DNA of 64,000 nucleotides from positions 868,001-932,000 of the forward strand of contig NZ_CP080524.1 of the NCBI RefSeq assembly GCF_024746795.1, in the 5' to 3' direction. The DNA comes from Mesorhizobium sp. AR10 (GTDB lineage Bacteria; Pseudomonadota; Alphaproteobacteria; Rhizobiales; Rhizobiaceae). Shown here one piece after another: positions 37,008 to 47,368 of this stretch; position 1 is the first letter of the stretch, and every line of letters starts with the position of its first letter. The notes under the pieces are model-generated. The model searched no databases. It was not told the origin of the DNA and was given only the letters and a program-made list of their open reading frames with translations. The position numbers and the translations under genes are program-made.

Positions 37008-38329
37008 GTTGGCGGGGTGCCGTTTTCGGCCAATACCGCACCGGCCAGGTACAGTGAACCGCCGATCAGGATGCGCGGCGGCGGTCCGTCCCAGGTGTCG
37101 CGCAGCAGCATCAGCGCGCTGGCGACGGAACTGACCGGTTCGGCCGTCAGCCCGGCCTCGGTTGCCCGGATCGCCAGTTCGTCATTTGGCACGCCGGCCT
37201 CACTGAGGCTCACCGGCACCGTGTAGACATGCCGGACCAGGCCCTTGAAGGCGCGAAAATAGCCGCTCTGGTCCTTGGTGTTGATCATGCCTGAGACGAG
37301 GAACAGCGGCCGCGGGTTCCTTTCCTCCTGCTCGGCCAGCGCTTCGGCAATGACCACGCCGGCGCCCGGATTGTGGCCGCCGTCGAGCCAGATGTCGGCG
37401 CCCTTCGGCGCCAGTTCCGCCAGCCTGCCTTGCGGAAGCTTCTGCATCCGGCCCGGCCAGGCGACCGTGGCCATTGCCTTCTCGGTGGCGCGCTGGCTGA
37501 TCTCGAAGCCGGCAGCCTTGACCGCGGCGATCGCGGCCGCCGCATTGGCGAACTGGTGACGCCCCGGCAGGCGCGGCGGCGGCAGGTCCAGCAAGCCATC
37601 TTCGTCCTGGTAGACCATGCGGCCGTTTTCCTCATAGGCGAGGAAATCCTGGCCATAGACGAAGGTGGGGCAGTCGAGCCGCTCGGCGGTCTCGATGAGC
37701 ACCTGCAGCGCCGTTTCGCTTTCCTGGGCGCCGATAACCACCGCGCAGCCTTGCTTGATGATGCCGGCTTTTTCGGCGGCGATCAGTTCGACCCGGTCGC
37801 CGAGATAGGCTTCGTGGTCGAGCGAGACCGGCATGACCACCGAGACAGCCGGCTCATTGATGACATTGGTGGCGTCGAAGCGGCCGCCAAGGCCGACCTC
37901 GATGATGGCCACATCGGCCGGATGCTCGGAAAACAGCAGGAAAGTGACGGCGGTGAGGATTTCGAAGACGGTGATCTTCTCGCCGCCATTGGCCTTGGCG
38001 ACGCGGGCGATGGCCTCGGCAAAGACCGTGTCGTCGACCAGCCTGCCGCCGCCATCGGCGGCCAGCCGGTAGCGCTCGTGCCAGTTCACCAGATGTGGCG
38101 AGGTGTGGACATGGACGCGGTAGCCCGACGCTTCGAGCAGTGCCCGCGAAAAGGCAGCGCAGGAACCCTTGCCGTTGGTGCCGGCGATATGGATGACCGG
38201 CGGCAATTTGTCCTGCGGATTGCCCAGCCGTTCGAGCAGCCGCGAAATGCGGTCGAGCGAAAGGTCGAAGCCCTTCGGATGAAGTGCCATCAGGCTTTCG
38301 ATTTCGCGGTTTGCGGCAAGCGTGGTCAT
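37004..38329 (-). CDS. folC: Dihydrofolate/folylpolyglutamate synthase
   Basis: A 441-residue Mur-ligase-fold enzyme that adds glutamate to dihydropteroate and folates. The ATP loop is HIAGTNGKGSCAAF. Typical segments are HTSPHLVNWHERY, EVGLGGRFDATN and LDGGHNPGA. The ATG at 38329 gives MTTLAANREI; an open frame extends upstream through a repeat and is not used. It lies downstream of accD on the same strand across a 124-base gap with a dispersed palindrome. Confidence 0.95.
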   Translation of the reverse strand: MTTLAANREIESLMALHPKGFDLSLDRISRLLERLGNPQDKLPPVIHIAGTNGKGSCAAFSRALLEASGYRVHVHTSPHLVNWHERYRLAADGGGRLVDDTVFAEAIARVAKANGGEKITVFEILTAVTFLLFSEHPADVAIIEVGLGGRFDATNVINEPAVSVVMPVSLDHEAYLGDRVELIAAEKAGIIKQGCAVVIGAQESETALQVLIETAERLDCPTFVYGQDFLAYEENGRMVYQDEDGLLDLPPPRLPGRHQFANAAAAIAAVKAAGFEISQRATEKAMATVAWPGRMQKLPQGRLAELAPKGADIWLDGGHNPGAGVVIAEALAEQEERNPRPLFLVSGMINTKDQSGYFRAFKGLVRHVYTVPVSLSEAGVPNDELAIRATEAGLTAEPVSSVASALMLLRDTWDGPPPRILIGGSLYLAGAVLAENGTPPT

Positions 38330-38343
38330 TACGGGAATCCTAG

Positions 38344-38388
38344 TGCATGACCGCGAAAATCGGAATCGATTTTCGCTGGGGATCATGC
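38344..38388. repeat. Dispersed nested palindrome (TCG-loop subtype)
   Basis: The outer arms are GCATGA...TCATGC, and the inner arms GCGAAAA/TTTTCGC surround TCGGAATCGA. It lies between accD and folC. The architecture matches the family seen at 41501, 49184, 49783, 55719 and 58242, with the loop subtype shared by 48753-48800. Confidence 0.7.
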
Positions 38389-38453
38389 GCAATCAAGAAG
38401 CTACAGCGCGATAGATCGCACGCAATCGCGGTTCGCGGCGAAACGATGTCGCG

Positions 38454-39380
38454 TCAGGCTTGCGGGCGCGCTTCTGCCGGGATCACCGCCGGCGGCAGGA
38501 TTTCCGGCTCCAGCGGCTTTTGCTCTTCCGGCAGCTTGAGCAGCATCTTCAGCAACCTGGAGATTGTCCCGCGCAGCTCCAGCCGCGACACCACCATGTC
38601 GACCATACCGTGCTCCATCAGATATTCGGAGCGCTGGAAGCCATCCGGCAGCTTTTCCCTTATGGTCTGCTCGATGACGCGCGGTCCGGCAAAGCCGATC
38701 AGCGCGCCGGGTTCGGCGATGTGCACGTCGCCCAGCATGGCATAGGAGGCGGTGACGCCGCCGGTGGTCGGGTTGGTCAGCACGACTATGTAGGGAAGCC
38801 CGGCTTCCTTCAGCCGATCGACACCGACAGTGGTTCTCGGCAACTGCATCAGCGACAGGATGCCTTCCTGCATACGGGCGCCGCCGGAAGCGGCGAACAG
38901 GATCAGCGGCCGCTTGCGCTGCAAGGCGACCTCGAAGCCATGCACGATGGCATCGCCGGCGGCCATGCCGAGCGAACCGCCCATGAAGGCGAAATCCTGC
39001 ACCGTCACCACCACCGGCAGGCCTTCGACGGAGCCAAGCGCATTGACGATGGCGTCCTCGAGGCCGGTCTTGGCCTTGGCGTCTTTCAGCCGGTCGGTGT
39101 AGCGCTTCTCGTCGCGGAACTTGAGCGGGTCCTGCATGACCTTTGGATTCTCAAGCTGCTCGTATTTGCCGTCGTCGAGGAAGAATCTCAGCCGCTCCTT
39201 GGCCGAGATTTTCATATGGTGGCCGGAGGACGGGATGACGAACTGGTTCTGCTCCAGATCCTTGTGGAAGACCATCTCGCCGGTCTCGGGATCCTTGATC
39301 CAGAGATTCTCGGGCATGTCGGTGCGCCGGCCGAGCATCGAATTGATCTTCGGGCGAACGTAATTGGTGATCCAGTTCAT
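38454..39380 (-). CDS. accD: Acetyl-CoA carboxylase carboxyltransferase subunit beta
   Basis: A 308-residue beta subunit of the carboxyltransferase that, with AccA, moves CO2 from biotin to acetyl-CoA in fatty-acid synthesis. The crotonase-type core is clear ([31 protein letters not shown]). The N-terminal zinc-ribbon region is present in outline ([26 protein letters not shown]), but all four cysteines found in enteric AccD are missing. The C-terminal tail is Pro/Glu-rich. It follows trpA by 36 bases on the same strand. Confidence 0.95.
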   Translation of the reverse strand: MNWITNYVRPKINSMLGRRTDMPENLWIKDPETGEMVFHKDLEQNQFVIPSSGHHMKISAKERLRFFLDDGKYEQLENPKVMQDPLKFRDEKRYTDRLKDAKAKTGLEDAIVNALGSVEGLPVVVTVQDFAFMGGSLGMAAGDAIVHGFEVALQRKRPLILFAASGGARMQEGILSLMQLPRTTVGVDRLKEAGLPYIVVLTNPTTGGVTASYAMLGDVHIAEPGALIGFAGPRVIEQTIREKLPDGFQRSEYLMEHGMVDMVVSRLELRGTISRLLKMLLKLPEEQKPLEPEILPPAVIPAEARPQA

Positions 39381-39416
39381 CGCTTCGGCTCCTGTCCTGA
39401 CGAAGACGTAGGAAGT

Positions 39417-40256
39417 TTATTCGGCGGCAGCAAGGCGGGCCGATCGCACGCCTTGCGCAAGGCCGCTGACCAGCGTGGCAACCGCTTCGGCCGGGTCGGC
39501 CGTCTTTTCGCCCTTCGGCCCCAGCACATTGGCGACGGCATTGACGATGGCCGTGCCGACGACGACGCCGTCGGCATTGGCACCGATCACACGCGCCTGC
39601 TCGGCGGTCTTGACGCCGAAGCCGACGCAGACCGGCAGGTCGGTGTGGCCCTTAATGCGCTTGACCGCCGCCGCCACCTTGCCGGTGTCGGCCAGCGCCG
39701 AACCGGTGATGCCGGTCATCGACACGTAGTAGACGAAGCCCGAGGTGTTCTGCAGCACCTTGGGCAAGCGCTTGTCGTCGGTGGTCGGCGTCGCCAGCCG
39801 GATGAAGTTGATCCCCGCCTTGAGTGCCGGGATGCACAGCTCCTCATCCATCTCCGGCGGCAGGTCGACGACGATCAGCCCATCGATGCCGCTGGCAATC
39901 GCGTCCTTGAGAAAACGGTCGACGCCGTAGATGTAGATCGGGTTGTAGTAGCCCATCAGAACGATCGGCGTTTCGTTGTCACCGGCGCGGAAGTCCGACG
40001 CCATCTTCAGCGTCTTGACCAGCGTCTGGCCACCTTTCAGCGCCCTGAGCCCGGCCGCCTGGATCGCCGGGCCGTCGGCCATCGGATCGGAAAACGGCAT
40101 GCCGAGCTCGATGATGTCGGCGCCGGCGCTCGGCAATGCCTTCATGATCGACAGAGAGGTGTCGTAGTCCGGGTCGCCGCCCATGAAATAGGTGACAAGC
40201 GCCGGACGGCCTTCGGTTTTCAGTTTCGCCATGCGGCGGTCGATGCGGGTGGCCAT
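39417..40256 (-). CDS. trpA: Tryptophan synthase alpha chain
   Basis: A 279-residue (beta/alpha)8-barrel that cleaves indole-3-glycerol phosphate and passes indole to TrpB. The catalytic residues correspond to E50 ([12 protein letters not shown]) and D61 (MADGP). The phosphate-binding VGFGVKT segment is present. The ATG at 40256 lies two bases from the trpB stop. accD follows downstream on the same strand. Confidence 0.97.
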   Translation of the reverse strand: MATRIDRRMAKLKTEGRPALVTYFMGGDPDYDTSLSIMKALPSAGADIIELGMPFSDPMADGPAIQAAGLRALKGGQTLVKTLKMASDFRAGDNETPIVLMGYYNPIYIYGVDRFLKDAIASGIDGLIVVDLPPEMDEELCIPALKAGINFIRLATPTTDDKRLPKVLQNTSGFVYYVSMTGITGSALADTGKVAAAVKRIKGHTDLPVCVGFGVKTAEQARVIGANADGVVVGTAIVNAVANVLGPKGEKTADPAEAVATLVSGLAQGVRSARLAAAE

Positions 40257-40258
40257 GA

Positions 40259-41479
<1,221 letters not shown>

Positions 41480-41500
41480 CGCCGATCTCCTGCACTTATG

Positions 41501-41547
41501 AGCATGTCCTTATCGGAAAACCGGATTCCACTTTTCCGGGACATGCT
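41501..41547. repeat. Dispersed nested palindrome, copy 1 of a tandem pair
   Basis: Outer arms AGCATGTCC/GGACATGCT and inner arms CGGAAAA/TTTTCCG surround the loop CCGGATTCCAC. It is identical over all 47 bases to the copy at 41564-41610. Confidence 0.9.
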
Positions 41548-41563
41548 GTTTATTTAGTTCTTG

Positions 41564-41610
41564 AGCATGTCCTTATCGGAAAACCGGATTCCACTTTTCC
41601 GGGACATGCT
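41564..41610. repeat. Dispersed nested palindrome, copy 2 of a tandem pair
   Basis: This is an exact 47-base repeat of 41501-41547 in the same orientation, after a 16-base spacer. Both lie between trpF and trpB, in the trpB leader. Confidence 0.9.
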
Positions 41611-41625
41611 CTGTTTGAAGCCCGA

Positions 41626-42285
41626 TCAGGCGGCGCGGTTGTCGCGTGCTGCCCTGACGGCCCGGAAAAACTGTTCGATCAGCGCCGGATCCTTGACGCC
41701 CGGCGCGCTTTCCACGCCCGAGGAAATATCTATTCCGGGCGGGTTGGCAAGCCGAAGGGCGTCGCCGATGTTGGCGGCGTTGAGCCCACCGGAAAGCATG
41801 TAATCGACGCCGGCGTCAAGGCCGGCAAGGATACGCCAGTCAAAGGCGACGCCGTTGCCGCCCGGCAATTCCGAACCTTTCGGCGGCTTGGCGTCGAACA
41901 GGAAACGGTCGGCAATGCCGATGAAGGGTTTTATCCGCTCCAGGTCGGCAGCCTCGCTGACCGACAGCGCCTTCATCACCGGCAGGCCGTAACGGGCCTT
42001 GAGCTGCGCCACCCGCTCGGGCGTTTCCGAACCGTGCAACTGCAACATGTCGGGATGCATTTTTGCGACGATCTCGTCCAGAAACGCGTCGCTGGCGTCG
42101 ACCGTGACGGCGACCGCTGTGGCCTTGCCCTGCGCCGCCTGCCGCAAGCGCCGGGCTTCAGACGGTTCGACATAGCGCGGGCTCTTGGCAAAGAAAATGA
42201 AGCCGACATGGCTGGCGCCGCCGGCCAATGCCGCGGCCAATGCCTCGTCGGTCTTCAACCCGCATATCTTGATGTCGAGCGCCAT
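41626..42285 (-). CDS. trpF: Phosphoribosylanthranilate isomerase
   Basis: A 219-residue (beta/alpha)8-barrel of the tryptophan pathway. The general-base cysteine is in IKICGLKT, and the catalytic aspartate lies in the DAFLDEIVAK/LQLHGSE region as in other TrpF proteins. The phosphate-binding SGGLNAANI and GIDISSGVE segments are present. The ATG at 42285 gives the usual start but has no ribosome-binding site. The frame stays open to ATG 42462, adding 59 basic residues, so a longer product is possible. trpB follows after about 146 bases. Confidence 0.92.
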   Translation of the reverse strand: MALDIKICGLKTDEALAAALAGGASHVGFIFFAKSPRYVEPSEARRLRQAAQGKATAVAVTVDASDAFLDEIVAKMHPDMLQLHGSETPERVAQLKARYGLPVMKALSVSEAADLERIKPFIGIADRFLFDAKPPKGSELPGGNGVAFDWRILAGLDAGVDYMLSGGLNAANIGDALRLANPPGIDISSGVESAPGVKDPALIEQFFRAVRAARDNRAA

Positions 42286-42532
42286 GGCGCGGGGATTGGC
42301 ACGAAACGGCAAAAGAGTCGAGAACAGCCTGCGAAAGGCGGACCGGATCCGTCGGTAAACTGCCCGATAAAATTCATCGATCGCCTTGCGGCGCTCAATC
42401 GCCGCAATCGTTCTGATCCGGTCATAGTCGATCGGTGGCAATCGCCGGGGAGGAGTGGTCATTCGCCCTGATTATCATTTCCTGAAGAGCGCATAATCAG
42501 CTAGATTGATGGTTCACTCGTGACTTTGGTTC

Positions 42533-43462
42533 ATGAATATGGCTGCATCAGATGAAATGGCCGCCTTCGTGCGCATCGTGGACGTTGGCTCCTTCGCCAA
42601 GGCGGCCGAGGAACTGCGTGTTACGCCGTCGGCGCTGTCGAAGCTGGTGTCGCGTCTCGAAGACCGGCTCGGCGTTCGTCTCTTGACGCGCACCACGCGG
42701 CGGTTGGCGCTGACCTCGGAAGGTGCACTCTATCTTGAACGGGCGCGCGACGTGCTGGAGCTCATTGGCCGAACCGAGGACGATGTGTCGTCGACGCGCA
42801 GCAGCCCCAAAGGCCTTTTGCGGCTCAATTCCAGCACTGGCTTTGCCAGACAGGCGCTGTTGCACGCGCTGCCGGCTTTTCTGCAGCGTTTTCCCGAAGT
42901 CTCGGTGGACCTCTCTCTGACCGACCGGCTCGTCGATCCTGTTGCCGAGCAGGCCGACGTGGTCATACGCGGCAGCCCGGCCGCCGGGTCCGATCTGGTG
43001 GTTCGCAAACTGGCGGAAGGGCGCCGATTGATTTGTGCCGCGCCATCCTATCTGCAGCGGGCCGGGACCCCGCTTTCAGCTGCGGAGCTGGCAGGGCACA
43101 GCTGCATTGCGCTGTCGGGCCAGCCTTCGCCGACGACCTGGCCAATCGCAACCGAGAACGGCATCGTGCGCTTCCTGCCGAAGGGAAACTTCGCCTGTGA
43201 CAATGTCGGTATGCTTTTCGATATGGCGATCGAGGGCCATGGCATTGTCCGCCTCGCCGATTTTGTCGTCGGGCAAGCCGTTCGCGGTGGCAGGCTCGTG
43301 GAAATTCTGACTGATGTAAATCGCTCGGACACGATTTCGCTGTGGGCCCTGACGCCGAAGGGGCGTTTTCGCGCGCCGCGCATCCAGGCTTTTCTCGAAT
43401 TCATGGGAGAGTGGCTTGCGCAAAGCGCCAACGCTCAGACAGGTGCGATGCCTGGAACGTGA
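42533..43462 (+). CDS. LysR-family transcriptional regulator
   Basis: A 309-residue regulator. The N-terminal winged helix-turn-helix is visible (GSFAKAAEELRVTPSALSKLVSRLEDRLG). A type-2 periplasmic-binding-like effector domain fills residues ~95-300. It belongs to the branch with FLQRFPEVSVDL and DVVIRGSP segments, often linked to redox or aromatic-compound genes. It is divergent from trpF, which may be coincidental. The effector and targets are unknown. Confidence 0.85.
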   Translation: MNMAASDEMAAFVRIVDVGSFAKAAEELRVTPSALSKLVSRLEDRLGVRLLTRTTRRLALTSEGALYLERARDVLELIGRTEDDVSSTRSSPKGLLRLNSSTGFARQALLHALPAFLQRFPEVSVDLSLTDRLVDPVAEQADVVIRGSPAAGSDLVVRKLAEGRRLICAAPSYLQRAGTPLSAAELAGHSCIALSGQPSPTTWPIATENGIVRFLPKGNFACDNVGMLFDMAIEGHGIVRLADFVVGQAVRGGRLVEILTDVNRSDTISLWALTPKGRFRAPRIQAFLEFMGEWLAQSANAQTGAMPGT

Positions 43463-43528
43463 CCCCGTGTTTGCCGCCGAGCTGGAAAGCGCTACCTTCC
43501 TTCAGACAACAGGCGGGAGCACAAAACC

Positions 43529-43747
43529 ATGGCAGGTGAAAGCGCTGAGGAACTCAGGCAAAAGATCGCGCAGGCTCGCGAGGTCATCGCCCATCTGATG
43601 GACAAGGCCGCCTTCAACGGCGCCGAAGCGCACCGCGCGCTCGACTATTTCGGTGGCGACGCCTTTGAGAGGAACTTTTTGCCGTGGCCACGCCAAGGCG
43701 ACGAGGGGCTGCGGCCGAGTGAACTCAATGCCAGCAACGACGATTGA
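43529..43747 (+). CDS. Small hypothetical protein
   Basis: A 72-residue protein. The first 45 residues are Ala/Glu-rich and likely helical (EELRQKIAQAREVIAHLMDK). The rest is Asp/Gly/Pro-rich (YFGGDAFERNFLPWPRQGDE). CGGGAG lies nine bases before the ATG. It is 66 bases after the LysR gene and convergent with the YgjP-like gene. I do not recognise the family; codon use looks coding. Confidence 0.55.
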   Translation: MAGESAEELRQKIAQAREVIAHLMDKAAFNGAEAHRALDYFGGDAFERNFLPWPRQGDEGLRPSELNASNDD

Positions 43748-43760
43748 TCAGGCCCGCCAA

Positions 43761-44519
43761 TTACTCGAACACGATCGCCTGTAGGGCGCCGCCATTGCGC
43801 TTCAGCCAGGCCTTGCAGCGTTCGGTGTCGGGGCAAAGCTGCTCGCACAATTTCCAGAATTTCGGACCGTGGTTCATCTCCTTGAGATGCGCCACCTCAT
43901 GGGCGACGAGGTAGTTTATCACCGGCGCCGGCGCCATCATGATGCGCCAGGAGAACGACAGGCTGCCGTCGGAGGTGCATGATCCCCAGCGGCTCGACGT
44001 GTCCTTGAAGCGGATCGCCTTGGGGCGCTTGCCGATCGCGGCGCTGTGTTTGGCCACCAGCCGCTCGATCTCGCGCTTGGCCTCACGCTTGAGGAAATCG
44101 GCGATGCGGCGCGGCAGATGCACGCGCTCACCATGGACGATCATCAGCGGGCTGCGCTCGTCGCGCGACAGCGTGACGGTGCCCCGTTTTGACGGATCAT
44201 GCACGATGCGATGCGGCACGCCGCGCAGTGGGATCTTGATGCCGGGGCGCACCTGCGGCCTTGTGGGCACCTTGGCCAGGCGCTGCTCCAGCCAGTCCTG
44301 GTGGCGGTCGAGGAATTTCTCGACCTCGCCGCGGCGCAAGCCCGGCGGCACGGTGATGCGCAGGCCCTGGCCGCCGGAATCGATGCGCAGCGTCAGGCGC
44401 CGCGCCCTGTGGCTCTCGACGATCTTGAGCGGCAGCGTGCGACCGGCCACGCTATGCTCGCGCTCAACGACGGGCGCCGGCTTGGGTTTGGTCAGGTTGC
44501 GGAAGAAGCCGATGGTCAT
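43761..44519 (-). CDS. YgjP-like zinc metallopeptidase (M48/SprT-related)
   Basis: A 252-residue protein of the YgjP/DUF45 family. The zinc site is VAHEVAHLKEMNHGPKFW, giving HExxH with a third histidine. The upstream RWGSCTSDGSLSFSWR is the family signature. It has no signal peptide, so it is probably cytosolic. The substrate is unknown. The ATG at 44519 (MTIGFFRNL) is chosen over a longer frame from 44579. Confidence 0.85.
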   Translation of the reverse strand: MTIGFFRNLTKPKPAPVVEREHSVAGRTLPLKIVESHRARRLTLRIDSGGQGLRITVPPGLRRGEVEKFLDRHQDWLEQRLAKVPTRPQVRPGIKIPLRGVPHRIVHDPSKRGTVTLSRDERSPLMIVHGERVHLPRRIADFLKREAKREIERLVAKHSAAIGKRPKAIRFKDTSSRWGSCTSDGSLSFSWRIMMAPAPVINYLVAHEVAHLKEMNHGPKFWKLCEQLCPDTERCKAWLKRNGGALQAIVFE

Positions 44520-44573
44520 GGCTGGACGATACGCGATTCGAGGAAAACGACCAGAGGAGCAAACTCGAAAAGA

Positions 44574-44608
44574 GAACAAAAAAGAAACGGCGTCGCTTGC
44601 GCGACGCC
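44574..44608 (-). terminator. Rho-independent terminator of the DUF2852 gene
   Basis: On the minus strand GGCGTCGC/GCGACGCC (+ 44601-44608 and 44589-44596, 4-base loop) is followed by GTTTCTTTTTTGTT. It lies 30 bases past the DUF2852 stop. Confidence 0.88.
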
Positions 44609-44638
44609 GCCTATCATGCCGAGACCTGTCGCAGGGCC

Positions 44639-45121
44639 TCAGTCGTCAAGCAGGGTCGAACCCTTGCCGCGCTTGGTGGTCGTCGTCGAACCGGTCGACT
44701 CGGTTGTCGTCGGCGAGGTCGCCTTGTTGCGGTTGGCCATGAAACGATCGAACTCGTCCTGGTCCTTGGCGCGGCGCAATTCGCGGGCGTACTCGTCGAA
44801 CTGGGTCAGCATCTCGTCGAGCTTGTTGCGCTCTTCATTGAGACGCTCGAGTTCCTTTTCGCGCCAGTCGTCGAAAGCGACGTTGCCGGTGCGGGCCGAG
44901 CCATGGCCCCAGCGCGCGGCCTTGTCGGAACCGCGGCGGCAGCCGGCGAAGATGCCGTCGGTGGCGCGGTTCACGTCGCGCTTGAAGCCGTCAAGCCGGT
45001 CGCCCCAGATGATGTAGGCGAGCATGGCGAAGCCGAGCGGCCAGAACACCATGAAGCCAACAACCATCAATGCGATGGTCGCCGGCGTCCAGGCCGGACG
45101 GATCAATGCAGATGTGTTCAT
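44639..45121 (-). CDS. DUF2852 family membrane protein
   Basis: A 160-residue protein. One N-terminal hydrophobic stretch (TIALMVVGFMVFWPLGFAMLAYIIWG, about 14-39) spans the membrane once or as a hairpin. A charged, coiled-coil-prone region (WREKELERLNEERNKLDEML, about 85-125) and a Ser/Thr-rich tail follow. It fits the DUF2852 family of Rhizobiales, of unknown function. It has its own terminator and is a single-gene unit. Confidence 0.8.
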   Translation of the reverse strand: MNTSALIRPAWTPATIALMVVGFMVFWPLGFAMLAYIIWGDRLDGFKRDVNRATDGIFAGCRRGSDKAARWGHGSARTGNVAFDDWREKELERLNEERNKLDEMLTQFDEYARELRRAKDQDEFDRFMANRNKATSPTTTESTGSTTTTKRGKGSTLLDD

Positions 45122-45238
45122 TTTCTCCCAATCCTTCAGTTGGAGACAGCCAGATACGGCTGCGTGGATTCGAAATGGGAAGGGGAAAACGGCGATTCAA
45201 GACAATGTCCGCCAAAACCGGACAAAGGTTTGAAATGA

Positions 45239-46381
45239 TTATCGCTTTTTGAGCATTTCAAGGAAAAGCACGACCATGCCGGCGACCAGCCCCCAGAACG
45301 CCGCGCCGACGCCGAACAGCGTCAGCCCTGACGCGGTGACGGCAAAGGTGACGGTGGCGGGCATGCGTTCGCCCTCGTCCTTCAAGGCGATCGACAGCGC
45401 GTTGGCGAGCGGTGCCATCAGCGCCAGGCCGGCGACCAGCACGATCAGGCTTTGCGGCAGGACGGCGAAGATCGCCACCAGCGAGGCGCCGAACATGGCG
45501 AAGACGAGATAGGCCAGCGCGTAGAAGGGCCCGGTCTTCCAGCGCTCGGCGGGATCGGGATGCACGTCCGGCCCGGTGCAGATCGCCGCCGAGATCGCCG
45601 CTAGATTGGTGGTCGAAGCGCCGAACGGCGCCGACAGCAGCGACAACAGGCCGGTGACACCGATCAGCGGGCCGGGTTCGGGGTGGTAGCCGGCGGCGCG
45701 CAGCACGGCGAGGCCTGACAGGTTCTGCGAGGCCATGGTGACGAGGTAGAGCGGCAGCGCCAGGCCGATGATCGCGGTCGCCGTGAATTGAGGCATGATC
45801 AGCGTCAATGTCGACAGTTCCGGAGTCGGCAAGCCGCCGACGCGACCGGTAAGGAAGGCGGCAAGGCCGCCGCCGATCAGCACCGCCAGCACCGACAATG
45901 CTGGATTGAACAGGCGGATGACGAAGAAGGCGGCGATCAGTGGCAGGATCAGCCAGGGGTCGACCGGGATGGTCTTGATCGCGTTGACGGCGAAGCTGAC
46001 GAGGATGCCGGCCAGCATCCCCGAAGCGACCGAGGCCGGTATCCTGGCGATCAGTCGCGTCAGCGGCCCGAACAGGCCGGTGGCGATCAGCAGCAGCGCG
46101 GTGACGATGAAGGCGCCGACCGCTTCCCCCATCGAAAAGCCGCTCGATGCCGCGATCAGCGCCAGGCCAGGCGTCGACCAGGCGGTGATGACGGGCATTT
46201 TCGTGCGCCAGGACAGCCACAGGCACTCGATCGTCATCGCCAGGCAGAGCGCCGTCACCCAGCTCGCCGTTTCGACCTGCGTCGCACCGACCGCCTTGGC
46301 CGCCGCAATGACGACGGCCAGCGTGCCGCCAAAACCGACAATCGCCGCGACGAAGGCGGAGATGGGGATGGAAATGCGCAT
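45239..46381 (-). CDS. benE: BenE-family benzoate/proton symporter-like transporter
   Basis: A 380-residue polytopic membrane protein with about 11-12 hydrophobic segments, as in the BenE family. Matching segments are ITAWSTPGLALIA, IPASVASGMLAGIL and SAPFGASTTNLAAISAAICTG. In Acinetobacter the family imports benzoate; no benzoate-degradation genes are visible here, so the substrate is uncertain. It starts four bases after the hydrolase gene upstream and forms a pair with it. Confidence 0.85.
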   Translation of the reverse strand: MRISIPISAFVAAIVGFGGTLAVVIAAAKAVGATQVETASWVTALCLAMTIECLWLSWRTKMPVITAWSTPGLALIAASSGFSMGEAVGAFIVTALLLIATGLFGPLTRLIARIPASVASGMLAGILVSFAVNAIKTIPVDPWLILPLIAAFFVIRLFNPALSVLAVLIGGGLAAFLTGRVGGLPTPELSTLTLIMPQFTATAIIGLALPLYLVTMASQNLSGLAVLRAAGYHPEPGPLIGVTGLLSLLSAPFGASTTNLAAISAAICTGPDVHPDPAERWKTGPFYALAYLVFAMFGASLVAIFAVLPQSLIVLVAGLALMAPLANALSIALKDEGERMPATVTFAVTASGLTLFGVGAAFWGLVAGMVVLFLEMLKKR

Positions 46382-46385
46382 TTTT

Positions 46386-47150
46386 CTATCCTGCCTGCCG
46401 CGCCATGGCCCCCACCGACCGCAGCAGCATGTCGAGATCCTGTGGTCGCGATAGGCGGTGGTCGCCCTCGGGAATGAGCGACAGCGTGACATCGTCGGCC
46501 GGCAGCAGGCCGACCAGCTTCAGCGCATGGCTTGCCGGCACGTCGGCGTCGGCCAGGCCTTGCAGGATGTGGACGGGGCAGTGGGTGTCGATCGGCCCGG
46601 TCATCACCCGGTTGTTGCGGCCATCCTCGATCAGCGCGCGCGTGTAGATGTAGGGCTCGGCGGAATAGTCCGACGGCTCCTCGAAGAAGCCCTTCTCCGC
46701 GAGGTCGCGCTTCTGCGCTTCGGTCAGCGCCGGTTCGACCAGCTCGGCGGTGAAATCCGGCGCCGGCGCCAGAAGCACCAGACCGGCAATGCGATCCTCG
46801 CCGGCCTTGCGCAATTCCTGCACCATGCGCAACGCGATCCATGCGCCCATCGAGGAGCCGACCAGGATCTGCCTGCCTTGCGTGAAATGACGAAAAACGG
46901 CCAGGCTTTGCGCGAGCCATTTCGAGATGGTGCCGTCGGCAAAGGCGCCGCCCGATTCGCCATGGCCGGAATAGTCGTGGCGCAGGAAGGCGCGGCCTTC
47001 CCGACCTGCCCATTCCGCCAGCGTCTGCGCCTTTGTGCCCAGCATGTCGGATTTATAGCCGCCGAGCCAGACGATGCCGGGCGCGGCACCCGCCGTCTGC
47101 CTGACGGCGATGCTCGTTCCCTCGACATCCAGAAAAACCGGGGTGGTCAT
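46386..47150 (-). CDS. Alpha/beta hydrolase
   Basis: A 254-residue alpha/beta-hydrolase-fold protein. The nucleophile elbow is VGSSMGAW, with the catalytic Asp in LQGLADADVP and His in PEGDHRLSRPQD. RHDYSGHGESGG is typical of the carboxylesterase/ABHD10-like branch. The substrate is unknown. It lies four bases upstream of the BenE-like gene and divergent from infC. Confidence 0.8.
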   Translation of the reverse strand: MTTPVFLDVEGTSIAVRQTAGAAPGIVWLGGYKSDMLGTKAQTLAEWAGREGRAFLRHDYSGHGESGGAFADGTISKWLAQSLAVFRHFTQGRQILVGSSMGAWIALRMVQELRKAGEDRIAGLVLLAPAPDFTAELVEPALTEAQKRDLAEKGFFEEPSDYSAEPYIYTRALIEDGRNNRVMTGPIDTHCPVHILQGLADADVPASHALKLVGLLPADDVTLSLIPEGDHRLSRPQDLDMLLRSVGAMARQAG

Positions 47151-47350
47151 GGCTAGCTCCCTCTCGCCGGTCTTTTGGCACGGCCAGGGGGCTCGCGAAA
47201 AGTGCTTGGCGCGTTTCTTTGCTTGGCGCAGCCGAAGGTGACGGACGCAGGGTGATTTCCTGTGAACGCTGTGCTATTGACTCCGACCGCGCGCTCACCA
47301 CATTGGCGCGTCCACAGATATGAACTGAAGAACCCTGAACGAAACGGCTC

Positions 47351-47368
47351 AAGGAGACCACGACCATT
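47351..47368 (+). promoter_or_regulatory. Ribosome-binding site and AUU start of infC
   Basis: AAGGAG (47351-47356) is followed nine bases later by ATT at 47366-47368, in frame with IF-3. No ATG, GTG or TTG gives a full-length protein in this frame. AUU is the known autoregulatory start of infC in enteric bacteria. Confidence 0.85.

Noticed and set aside
47191..47225. Another dispersed palindrome upstream of infC (GAAAAGTG...GCGTTTC)
   Set aside because: Only a weak partial match to the core and no pairing outer arms.
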